Part shown: positions 7,017 to 12,871 of the stretch, piece by piece | Position numbering within the stretch: position 1 is the first letter of the stretch | How the letters are laid out: each line of letters opens with the position of its first letter | Notes under the pieces: generated by a model | Seen by the model: the letters and a program-made list of their open reading frames with translations, nothing else | The model's database searches: none | Told to the model about the DNA's origin: nothing | Made by a program: the position numbers and the translations under genes | Assembly: GCA_002730795.1 (NCBI GenBank) | Contig: PCAX01000050.1 | Location: 1 to 12,871, forward strand | From: Chloroflexota bacterium | Lineage (GTDB): Bacteria > Chloroflexota > Dehalococcoidia > Lucifugimonadales > Lucifugimonadaceae | DNA length: 12,871 bases | Direction: 5' to 3'

Positions 7017-8030
7017 TTAGTTGAATAGAAAAAAATCGTGTGCTGCTCTTGCAACGTGTGCTATTGCCTTTTCTCTTGCTGGAATTTCTAGCTCGGAATC
7101 TTTTACAAAGGCCACGACAATAACATTACCTTTATTTTGTGGAAGACGTATAATTCCCACATCATTAGTTGTGGCGCCAATGGTTCCAGTCTTATGGGCA
7201 ACATAGGTTCCAGGAGGTAATAGACCCTTCAACCTACCTTCTCCAGTTTGACAGCGGCTCATTATATCAATTAATAATTCTGAGTGTTCACGGGTTAGAA
7301 TTTCATTTAACCATATTTTCTGTAGTAGTTCTGCCATAGCTTGAGGTGTAGCCGTATCCCGAAGATCCTTTCCAAACTTTTTACTTGCCTCCAGCATTAC
7401 CTCTTTAGAAAGATTACCATATTTTTCCATGAATTCTTTATTGGACGTTGCTCCACCTTCTAATTCAAGTCCTAACCAATCACCAATGATCCCGATAGTT
7501 GGACGATCAATAGACATGTTTTGAATATTATATTTCTTGAGAATATCCTTCACTTGATCCGGCCCGCCAGCAGCAGTTAAACAAATGTCCGTGGCACTAT
7601 TATCACTAAGGATAAGCATCAACTCCAACTGATTTCTCAGTGACAACTTAACCCCCGGTGTAACAAATAAATTTCCTATAATGCCACTACCTGGGTGCTG
7701 ATCTTCGGGTTGAACGTCCAATAAGTCTTCTAGACTTTTTTCACCTTTTTCAACACGCTTTAGTAATTGTACCGCAATGGGCACTTTATACGTGCTAGCC
7801 AGTGGATAACGGTCTTTATTATTAATATATACTTTCTGATTTGATTCTAAATGAATTACACCAATCCCCATTTTGCCGCCAGATAGATCGGCCAGGCGAG
7901 TAAGTTCCACTTTAAGACTTTTTAAGCTTTTCTGCGCATCGATATGCGCCGGTTGAAAAACAAATAGCAATAAAAATAAGGGGATTTGAATTAAACAAAA
8001 TTTGCTTTTTGATCGTTGATCCATTTTCAT
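7017..8030 (-). CDS. Class A beta-lactamase-like serine hydrolase lacking the usual omega-loop Glu166
   Basis: 337 residues. Its ATG overlaps the TGA of the S9 gene upstream (ATGA, 4 bp) and has AGGAG 10 nt upstream, so the two are probably translationally coupled. A signal peptide spans about residues 1-32 (cut near IDAQ). Active-site motifs of the PF13354 class A fold are intact: S79-T-Y-K82, S142-D-N144 and K280-T-G282, with RDTATPQAMAELL as in class A enzymes. The omega-loop position expected to hold the deacylating Glu (RxDRxEPxLN in TEM-type enzymes) reads SIDRPTIGIIGDW, giving Thr178 where Glu166 would align, and the N132-to-K234 interval is about 34 residues longer than usual. Without that Glu, turnover of beta-lactams would be expected to be poor unless another acidic residue (for example E189 or E191) takes over. 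A peptidase or esterase on peptidoglycan-like substrates is possible. Calling it a resistance gene from homology would be unsafe. Confidence 0.87.
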   Translation of the reverse strand: MKMDQRSKSKFCLIQIPLFLLLFVFQPAHIDAQKSLKSLKVELTRLADLSGGKMGIGVIHLESNQKVYINNKDRYPLASTYKVPIAVQLLKRVEKGEKSLEDLLDVQPEDQHPGSGIIGNLFVTPGVKLSLRNQLELMLILSDNSATDICLTAAGGPDQVKDILKKYNIQNMSIDRPTIGIIGDWLGLELEGGATSNKEFMEKYGNLSKEVMLEASKKFGKDLRDTATPQAMAELLQKIWLNEILTREHSELLIDIMSRCQTGEGRLKGLLPPGTYVAHKTGTIGATTNDVGIIRLPQNKGNVIVVAFVKDSELEIPAREKAIAHVARAAHDFFLFN

Positions 8031-10060
8031 TTCTTTAAATCTCCTGTATTATGTTTATTTATCCAACCCATTATATGCTGCATCTTGCTTAAATGATGGC
8101 TGGGGCGCACTGAAATTCCATGAGGTTCATCAGGAACACGCACCAGTACCGATTCAACACCCAACAGCTGCAAAGCCGCATAATACTGCTCCGAGTCCGG
8201 CATGGGGGTTCGGTAGTCTGCTTCCCCTGTTAGTACCATCGTTGGCGTCGTCACATTCTTTACCACCGATAAAAGGTTCTTGCTCTCGTAAAGCTCCACA
8301 TTATCCCACGGCATCCCCGGGAACCAGTATTTTCCGGTCCATGGTATATCTGAATAAAGCACAAAACTATACCAGTTAACTACCGGGTATACGGTTACAG
8401 CTGCCTTGAACCGGGTGGTGCGGCCAATCATCCAGCAGGTCAGCACACCACCGCCGCTGCCGCCAGTGACAAACAGGTTGTCCTCATCGATATATCCTTT
8501 TTGGATTACTGCATCTACACCTGAGTTAAGATCATAAAAGTCATCTCCGGGATAATCATGATGGATCAGCTGGGCAAACTTCTCTCCATAACTGGTGCTA
8601 CCGCGCGGGTTCGTGTAAAGAACAACATAGCCCTCAGCCGCCATGAGCTGCTTTTCTAAATAAAACCGGTTGCCATAATTAGAAAATGGGCCTCCATGTA
8701 TTTTAATAATTAAAGGATATTTCTTCGAAGGATCGAACCCTGGTGGTTTAATGATCCACCCCTGGATATCCAGACCATCATGGGATGACTTGTACCAGAT
8801 CTCTTCTACCGTTCCTAATGTCTTATGGGTTAGGAGATCACTATTAATTGAAGTGATGATTGTTGTCTGACCACTGCCAATTTTACCTACTGCCAAATCT
8901 GAGGGAAGATCCGGTCTTGTTGTAATAAATACAAACCTTCCATCTGTAGTTAAGGAATAACTACGACCTAAATTGTTGGTTAGGATATTGTTTTTGCCTT
9001 TAAGCGTTGTTTGAGCCAGTTTAGTATTACCTTTATCTGCATAATTAAAAATGATGCTTTTACTATCTCCTGACCAGCTGATATTAGAAACACCCCTATC
9101 CAGTTTTGTTTTAATCTCCCGGATCTTTCTCGTTTTTAGGTTCATGACATACATATGAGAAATTTGGGTTGCCATTTTTTTATTATCAAAACCAGTATAA
9201 GCTAACGACTTTCCATCTGGAGATGGTGTGGGATTTCCATCTGGGCCATCTCGATCGGTGAGTTTGTCCATTTTTCCATCATTGGCATTTACCTGATATA
9301 TATCGCTCTGCCTATAACCCTCAGCTTCCCAATCATCTTCTAAGTTGGTTGATACATATATATACTTACTGTCCTTTGACCAAACGGTCTGACCTCCTCT
9401 GTAAGATGCGAAGTTGAATCTCCCTTCAGTAAGTTGGCGTGCCGTACCGCCTTCAGATGGAACCACAAAAAGATGTTTATAACCTTTCAAGTATCCAACT
9501 CCATCAAATCGATATACCAACCGATCAATTACCTTTGCCGGCGCCGCCCATTCCGCCCCCTCTGGTGGTGTTGGAAGATCAACCTCAAACTCTGCGCCTT
9601 CAGGCACCGTACCGTAAAAGGCTACATCTTTACCATCAGGGGACCAACTGATGCCGTGAGGCCCAGTCTGTACATTGGTCAGTACGGTTGTCTCACCTGT
9701 GTCCATCCAGCGCTTGTGGATCTGGCCGGATCCTGAGGCACTTGAAACATAGATGATCTGCTTGCCGTTTGGAGACCACCGGGGTTGGCTGTTCCCCTTC
9801 TGACCGCTGGTAAGTGGCCGGTTGTCTGTACCATTATAATTGATGATCCAAATATTAGAATAACGTTTATCTGTCATAATATCACTGCCGGAACGGACAT
9901 AAAGAATCTTGGAACCGTCCGGAGAAATCTGGGGATCAGACACGCCCTCCATCTCAAAAATATCCATAGGTTCCAAAACATTACCATTGCCAGCGAAAAG
10001 AGTCGATAATGTGTACAAAATTGCACTAAAAAATAGTCTTTGTTTATTTACTTTTAACAT
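8027..10060 (-). CDS. Secreted S9 family peptidase (dipeptidyl-peptidase/acylaminoacyl-peptidase type)
   Basis: 677 residues. AAGGGG lies 6 nt before the ATG. The signal peptide is about residues 1-23 (ending LFAGN). Propeller repeats are visible as QISPDGSKILYV, RWSPNGKQIIYV, SWSPDGKDVAFY and PSPDGKSLAYTG. The catalytic domain has HGGP (455-458), TNPRGSTSYG and the triad S535 (GGSGGG), D615 (GEADYRTP) and H647 (DEPHGISVRPSHH). The GGSGGG nucleophile elbow differs from the GWSYGG of the other S9 enzyme in this window, so they belong to different subgroups and probably have different peptide preferences. The 3' end is repeated, 92% identical over 75 bp, immediately upstream of this gene, as the tail of a deleted paralogue. 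The gene is coupled to the downstream beta-lactamase-like gene by a 4-bp overlap. Likely role: releasing dipeptides or blocked N-terminal residues from oligopeptides in the periplasm. Confidence 0.93.
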   Translation of the reverse strand: MLKVNKQRLFFSAILYTLSTLFAGNGNVLEPMDIFEMEGVSDPQISPDGSKILYVRSGSDIMTDKRYSNIWIINYNGTDNRPLTSGQKGNSQPRWSPNGKQIIYVSSASGSGQIHKRWMDTGETTVLTNVQTGPHGISWSPDGKDVAFYGTVPEGAEFEVDLPTPPEGAEWAAPAKVIDRLVYRFDGVGYLKGYKHLFVVPSEGGTARQLTEGRFNFASYRGGQTVWSKDSKYIYVSTNLEDDWEAEGYRQSDIYQVNANDGKMDKLTDRDGPDGNPTPSPDGKSLAYTGFDNKKMATQISHMYVMNLKTRKIREIKTKLDRGVSNISWSGDSKSIIFNYADKGNTKLAQTTLKGKNNILTNNLGRSYSLTTDGRFVFITTRPDLPSDLAVGKIGSGQTTIITSINSDLLTHKTLGTVEEIWYKSSHDGLDIQGWIIKPPGFDPSKKYPLIIKIHGGPFSNYGNRFYLEKQLMAAEGYVVLYTNPRGSTSYGEKFAQLIHHDYPGDDFYDLNSGVDAVIQKGYIDEDNLFVTGGSGGGVLTCWMIGRTTRFKAAVTVYPVVNWYSFVLYSDIPWTGKYWFPGMPWDNVELYESKNLLSVVKNVTTPTMVLTGEADYRTPMPDSEQYYAALQLLGVESVLVRVPDEPHGISVRPSHHLSKMQHIMGWINKHNTGDLKK
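8047..8121. repeat. 75-bp direct repeat, copy 1 (3' end of the intact S9 gene)
   Basis: This segment encodes the C-terminal HGISVRPSHHLSKMQHIMGW part of the S9 peptidase. It matches 10081-10155 in the same orientation at 69 of 75 positions by hand alignment, without gaps. The copies are about 2.03 kb apart and flank the coding region, so recombination between them could delete or duplicate the gene. Confidence 0.9.
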
Positions 10061-10075
10061 TCCTTACCCCTTGGT

Positions 10076-10175
10076 TTAATTATTATGTTTATTGATCCAA
10101 CCCATTATATTCTTCAACTTACTTAAATGGTGGCTGGGGCGCACTGAAATTCCATAATGATTTCCTTTTATTCAT
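10076..10175 (-). pseudogene. Internally deleted S9 peptidase paralogue (start region joined to 3' tail)
   Basis: The 134-bp gap between the CocE-like and S9 genes holds the end of a second S9 gene: from 10159 the frame reads HYGISVRPSHHLSKLKNIMGW, INKHNN and TAA (10078-10076). This corresponds residue for residue to the C-terminus of the intact S9 protein downstream, with several substitutions (KLKN for KMQH). The catalytic Ser and Asp regions are absent. Just upstream is a plausible gene start: GAGG, 5 nt, then ATG at 10175 with codons for MNKRKS, typical of a signal-peptide N-terminus, but in a different frame from the tail. The reading is that nearly 2 kb of a tandem paralogue was lost, leaving its head and tail. 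The TAA lies 15 nt before the start of the intact S9 gene, as if the two were once tightly spaced operon partners. The tail identification is firm; the head is suggestive only. Confidence 0.82.
10081..10155. repeat. 75-bp direct repeat, copy 2 (tail of deleted S9 paralogue)
   Basis: Same orientation as 8047-8121, with six mismatches in 75 bp and no gaps by hand alignment. Several mismatches fall in third codon positions and others change residues, as expected for a diverged paralogue and not for a very recent copy. The match ends at the CCAT/ATGG where the remnant's coding similarity also ends. Confidence 0.9.
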
Positions 10176-10194
10176 TATTGCCTCACTTATCTTT

Positions 10195-12054
10195 TTAATG
10201 TTTTACTATCGGCAACTCCAAAAATGTGGTGTTGGTACCCGATAAAAAAACTGAATGTTTCGCTTTTTGGTAATCTTTTTCTTGGGCTTTTGGTATTTCA
10301 ATAAATTTCTGCGGATTACGATCAATTAGTGGAAACCAGGTGCTGTGGATTTTAATCATAATTCGATGACCTTTATTAAATCTGTGGGCCCTTGAACCAA
10401 GAGAAATTTTTATCGGCGTAATTTCATTTTCCACCAATGGAGATGGATTTGAAAAATCATTTCTGAATTTTGAACGCATGACTTCATCCGCTACCATTAA
10501 TTGGTAATTATTCATGCTAGGATTAGACATATCTTCAGGATAAACGTTAATCAGCTTTACAATCCAATCCGCATCTGTACCAGTTGTTGATGCAAAAAGA
10601 TGAAGAATTATTTCACCGGCAATTTCAATTTCATTTTTTAACGGTTCTGATTGCCAAGTTAAAATATCTTCTCTGCTATTTAAAAATCTCTGATCTTCTA
10701 CTTTCCAAAGAGCTTGACCGCCTTGCCAAAATCCTTTGATTGGTCTTTTAGTATATGGGATGGGGTTATTGGGATCCGAAATGTACGCGCGGGATTTTAT
10801 ACCATCATCACTAATAGGACGTGTAGTAGAAATTTTTCCATCAAAAAGTAGATAAAATTTTGTAGAGTTTGTTTCATTGACAGGAGGCCACGCACTATAG
10901 GCTTTCCATTGATTTAGACCGGTTACAAATACGTGTGCTTCTGGGTGAGACTTAAAATCACGCCCTTTCAAGTAGTGTGCAAACCAAGGAGCTTGTATAT
11001 TTTTTCGATAATACAAAGAAGAGTTGCTACCAAAGCCTATAGCACCAAGGCTATCCCCTTTACCACGCGCCCAACCACCATGACGCCATGGACCAACAAC
11101 CAAACTATTAATATCAGACTGATCATTTTCTTCTAATTTTTCATATATTTTTATGGGGCCATAAAAATCTTCTGCATCCCACCACCCAGCAACATTTAAA
11201 GCAGGAACACTTATATTTTCTAAGTAATGTGTGACTTCTTTTTCTTTCCAAAACTCATCGTAATTACTGTGATCCATAAAATCATTCCAAGTAGGAACAT
11301 CCCCAAAAAAATATTTCTTATTTGCATTTGATAACGGGCCAAGATCCAAATAAAAATCATAGACATCCTGATCACCAAAATCAAAAGGATAGTTTTCTTT
11401 TGAACGTTCCATCATGGCGGCATATCCAAAAGAAGGACTAAGACGAAATGCGCCATTATGATAAAAATCATCGCCCATGTACATGTCCGATGGCGAGGCC
11501 TGGGGTGAAATAGCTTTTACGGCGGGGTGTAAATCAGTCAAAGCAATTGCGGTCAACCAACCTCCGTAGGATATACCGAGTATTCCGACCTTATTGTTAT
11601 GGTTATCTAAATTATTTAATAACCACTCTACAGTATCATAAGTATCCGTTGCTTCGTCCACCTGCACATTCTTATCTGCCGATACCGGGGTACGCAACAT
11701 ACTAAATTTCCCCTCTGAGCCATACCGACCCCTGATATCTTGATAAACAAAAATATAGGCCTCTTTAGCTAACTCCAGATATGAGGAAGAAAGACTAGAA
11801 TGAAGTCCTTTGTCATCATGCCTAAGACCATAAGGTGTCCGGGTAAAAAGGATGGGTAATTTTTCATCTGTGCTTGGTGGAATATATATCTCGGTGTTGA
11901 GCTTTATTCCATCCCGCATCTCAATTTCTACAACCTGTTTATTATATCGAGTGGAGGGTTCAGCGATCTCCGAGGTTGGTTTTACTGTACAAGCAACAAA
12001 AAGGAAAGAAAGAATTATTGGTCGTTTAATGGTTTTGTTTATAAGAAATAACAT
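10195..12054 (-). CDS. CocE/NonD family alpha/beta hydrolase lipoprotein (X-Pro dipeptidyl-peptidase S15-like)
   Basis: 619 residues. The N-terminus (KTIKRPIILSFLFVAC) is a lipoprotein signal with Cys22 as the lipidation site, though the lipobox FVAC is not ideal. From residue 42 (VEIEMRDGIKLNTEIYIP) comes the S15/CocE catalytic domain with oxyanion Tyr75 (TRTPYG) and YQDIRGRYGSEG. The triad is S162 (GISYGGW), D293 (GWWDAEDFYGP) and H325 (GPWRHGGWARG), laid out as in cocaine esterase CocE, where Ser, Asp and His occupy equivalent motifs. The C-terminal jelly-roll domain starts near residue 395 (KFYLLFDGKIST) and includes DADWIVKLINVYPE and the late block RFNKGHRIMIKIHSTWFP. Characterised relatives are X-Pro dipeptidyl peptidases, glutaryl-7-ACA acylases and esterases, so an ester or amide substrate is likely but unresolved. 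The Shine-Dalgarno sequence is weak (AAAG next to the ATG). It is separated from its neighbours by 169 and 134 bp and may have its own promoter. Confidence 0.9.
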   Translation of the reverse strand: MLFLINKTIKRPIILSFLFVACTVKPTSEIAEPSTRYNKQVVEIEMRDGIKLNTEIYIPPSTDEKLPILFTRTPYGLRHDDKGLHSSLSSSYLELAKEAYIFVYQDIRGRYGSEGKFSMLRTPVSADKNVQVDEATDTYDTVEWLLNNLDNHNNKVGILGISYGGWLTAIALTDLHPAVKAISPQASPSDMYMGDDFYHNGAFRLSPSFGYAAMMERSKENYPFDFGDQDVYDFYLDLGPLSNANKKYFFGDVPTWNDFMDHSNYDEFWKEKEVTHYLENISVPALNVAGWWDAEDFYGPIKIYEKLEENDQSDINSLVVGPWRHGGWARGKGDSLGAIGFGSNSSLYYRKNIQAPWFAHYLKGRDFKSHPEAHVFVTGLNQWKAYSAWPPVNETNSTKFYLLFDGKISTTRPISDDGIKSRAYISDPNNPIPYTKRPIKGFWQGGQALWKVEDQRFLNSREDILTWQSEPLKNEIEIAGEIILHLFASTTGTDADWIVKLINVYPEDMSNPSMNNYQLMVADEVMRSKFRNDFSNPSPLVENEITPIKISLGSRAHRFNKGHRIMIKIHSTWFPLIDRNPQKFIEIPKAQEKDYQKAKHSVFLSGTNTTFLELPIVKH

Positions 12055-12223
12055 CTTTACGATTATTAAACCAATCTGACCAATTGTGAATTTCTGCAGT
12101 TATTACCCCACAGCCTTGTCGAGGGTCCTTAATCCCTCGCTGATTAACAGTTTATAAAGTTAATTGACCATTTTCAACAATTTTGTTGGAAAAGGGCTGA
12201 TCATTTTGAGGAATACAAGTTAT
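12055..12223 (-). other. 169-bp spacer with two hairpins and an unexplained open frame
   Basis: Between the YtcJ-like gene and the CocE-like gene. Two inverted repeats are visible: 12171-12193, a 9-bp stem with a one-base bulge (minus strand TTTTC-C-AACA, loop AAAT, TGTT-GAAAA), and 12120-12139 (CGAGGG/CCCTCG, 8-nt loop). Neither is followed by a run of T on the minus strand, so neither is a clean intrinsic terminator. In the frame of the upstream gene, codons after its stop are open to 12152, and a second open stretch (12151 to the TAA at 12028-12026) reads NQRGIKDPRQGCGVITAEIH and NWSDWFN, which looks protein-like and runs into the CocE-like gene's start. No start codon serves it. It may be another gene remnant; I cannot name a family. 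Confidence 0.45.
12150..12179 (-). promoter_or_regulatory. Possible sigma70-type promoter for the CocE-like gene
   Basis: On the minus strand, TTGTTGAAA (around 12179-12171) precedes TATAAA (12155-12150) with roughly 15-17 bp between the hexamer cores depending on alignment, within an AT-rich stretch about 95 bp before the ATG. The -35 region overlaps the first hairpin. Matches to consensus are imperfect and AT-rich spacers produce such pairs by chance, so this is only a candidate. The isolated position of the downstream gene and its weak ribosome binding site are the reasons to mention it. Confidence 0.22.
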
Positions 12224-12871
12224 TTATCTCTTTTGATAAATGACCTTTCCACCCAGAATCGTTATCTCATTTTCCACATCCTTAATTTTTTGGGGCTCGA
12301 TTTCCAATAAATTTTCTGACAGAACAGCCATGTCCGCTAGTTTTCCCACAGTGATAGTACCTTTGATCTCCTCTTCGAATGACGCATAAGCAGAATTGAG
12401 CGTGTAAGCCTGAATAGCCTCTTCAACGGTCAGTTTTTGCTTCGGAAACCATCCTCCATCTGGCTCCTCAGTGAGTGTCTGCCGCGTAACAGCTGCGTAG
12501 AGCCCTAACATGGGGTTGAGTGGGTACCGGGCTGCGTTGGTGCCGGGTGAGTCAGATCCGAAGCATACTACAGCACCACTGTCCCACAATGACCGGAAAG
12601 CATAGGCGCCTACACATCGTTCATGACCGATCCGCTCTTCCATCCAACGCATATCATCTGTGCAGTGATACGGCTGAACTTCCGCCACAATACCGAGGCC
12701 ATTAAATCTTTTAAAGTGATTGGTGTTTATCACCTGAGCGTGGACTAACCGAAAACGACGATCCTTCTGTCCATTTTTTTCGACCATTCTTTCCATCATG
12801 TCCAACAAATAACCATTCCCCTCATCACCAATCGCATGAACAGAAAGCTGTATTCCAGCAGAGTCAGCCAG
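12224..12871 (-). CDS. YtcJ-like amidohydrolase (amidohydrolase 3 family), 3' part
   Basis: The frame is open to the window edge, so the 215 residues seen are the C-terminal portion of a protein usually about 550 residues long. A TTG at 12808 is internal and not the start. The first residues read LADSAGIQLSVHAIGDEGN, carrying the metal-ligand His of the HAIGD motif. LVHAQVI supplies the next His, and SDSPGTNAARYPLNPM the catalytic Asp region (GSDSP). LTVEEAIQAYTLNSAYA and GTITVGKLADMAVLSENLL close the barrel and return to the beta-sandwich, ending GGKVIYQKR. PF07969 members hydrolyse amide bonds such as formamides or N-substituted formamides, and most YtcJ-like proteins have no known substrate. 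All expected C-terminal motifs are intact, so no decay is visible. Whether it has an export signal cannot be seen. It is the first gene in transcription order here, 169 bp before the CocE-like gene. Confidence 0.9.
   Translation of the reverse strand: MADSAGIQLSVHAIGDEGNGYLLDMMERMVEKNGQKDRRFRLVHAQVINTNHFKRFNGLGIVAEVQPYHCTDDMRWMEERIGHERCVGAYAFRSLWDSGAVVCFGSDSPGTNAARYPLNPMLGLYAAVTRQTLTEEPDGGWFPKQKLTVEEAIQAYTLNSAYASFEEEIKGTITVGKLADMAVLSENLLEIEPQKIKDVENEITILGGKVIYQKR

Noticed and set aside
2238..8030. Antibiotic-resistance locus, suggested by two beta-lactamase-fold proteins
   Set aside because: One lacks the class A deacylating Glu and the other belongs to a broad serine hydrolase family. No regulator, mobile element or resistance partner is present, and the neighbours are peptidases.
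12120..12139. CGAGGG/CCCTCG hairpin as a tRNA arm or Rho-independent terminator
   Set aside because: No other tRNA arms or anticodon geometry can be fitted around it, and no T-tract follows on either strand.
12224..12808. A complete 194-residue gene starting at TTG 12808
   Set aside because: The frame is open to the window edge and the extra codons encode the conserved SVHAIGD metal motif, so the TTG is internal and the gene is cut by the window.

Overview
The window is a dense, moderately AT-rich bacterial segment in which every convincing gene lies on the minus strand, so transcription runs from high to low coordinates. Almost every product carries an export signal: Sec signal peptides, lipoprotein signals with a lipobox Cys, and one twin-arginine signal. 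This points to a Gram-negative organism. The mix of S9 peptidases, an M49 dipeptidyl-peptidase lipoprotein, CocE-like and beta-lactamase-fold hydrolases resembles free-living FCB-group bacteria (Marinimicrobia- or Bacteroidota-like). That placement is an inference from gene content; there is no RNA gene or marker gene in the window.

Layout in transcription order: the 3' part of a YtcJ-like amidohydrolase enters at the right edge (12871-12224). After a 169-bp spacer comes a CocE/NonD-type alpha/beta hydrolase lipoprotein (12054-10195), then a 134-bp spacer holding a dead S9 peptidase remnant. Next is a compact run: S9 peptidase (10060-8027), class A beta-lactamase-like hydrolase (8030-7017, 4-bp ATGA overlap), a second S9 peptidase (6986-5001), a Tat-signal NAD-dependent epimerase-like protein (4955-3831) and a class C-type serine hydrolase (3794-2238). 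The 3' end of the last gene runs into the tail of a destroyed M19 dipeptidase gene (to 2098). Then come a D-aminoacylase-like amidohydrolase (2062-587), the wreck of another serine hydrolase gene (496-216), and the 5' end of an M49 dipeptidyl-peptidase III-like lipoprotein (177-1).

The genes read as an envelope degradative cluster: oligopeptide cleavage (two S9, M49, formerly M19 and a further S9), hydrolysis of N-acyl-D-amino acid or amide bonds (two amidohydrolases), and ester/amide hydrolysis (CocE-like and two penicillin-binding-fold enzymes). A shared role in scavenging peptides, perhaps including D-residue or peptidoglycan-derived ones, is an inference.

The most interesting structure lies between the genes. 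Three of the four spacers longer than 100 bp hold recognisable remnants of hydrolase genes of the same functional classes: an S9 head and tail, an M19 tail, and a serine hydrolase head plus an unidentified tail. The fourth (12055-12223) has an unexplained open frame and two hairpins. The S9 tail is a 75-bp direct repeat, 69/75 identical, of the 3' end of the intact S9 gene next to it. The locus therefore looks like a hydrolase array undergoing gene gain and internal deletion. I found no CRISPR array, phage, insertion sequence, tRNA or rRNA.
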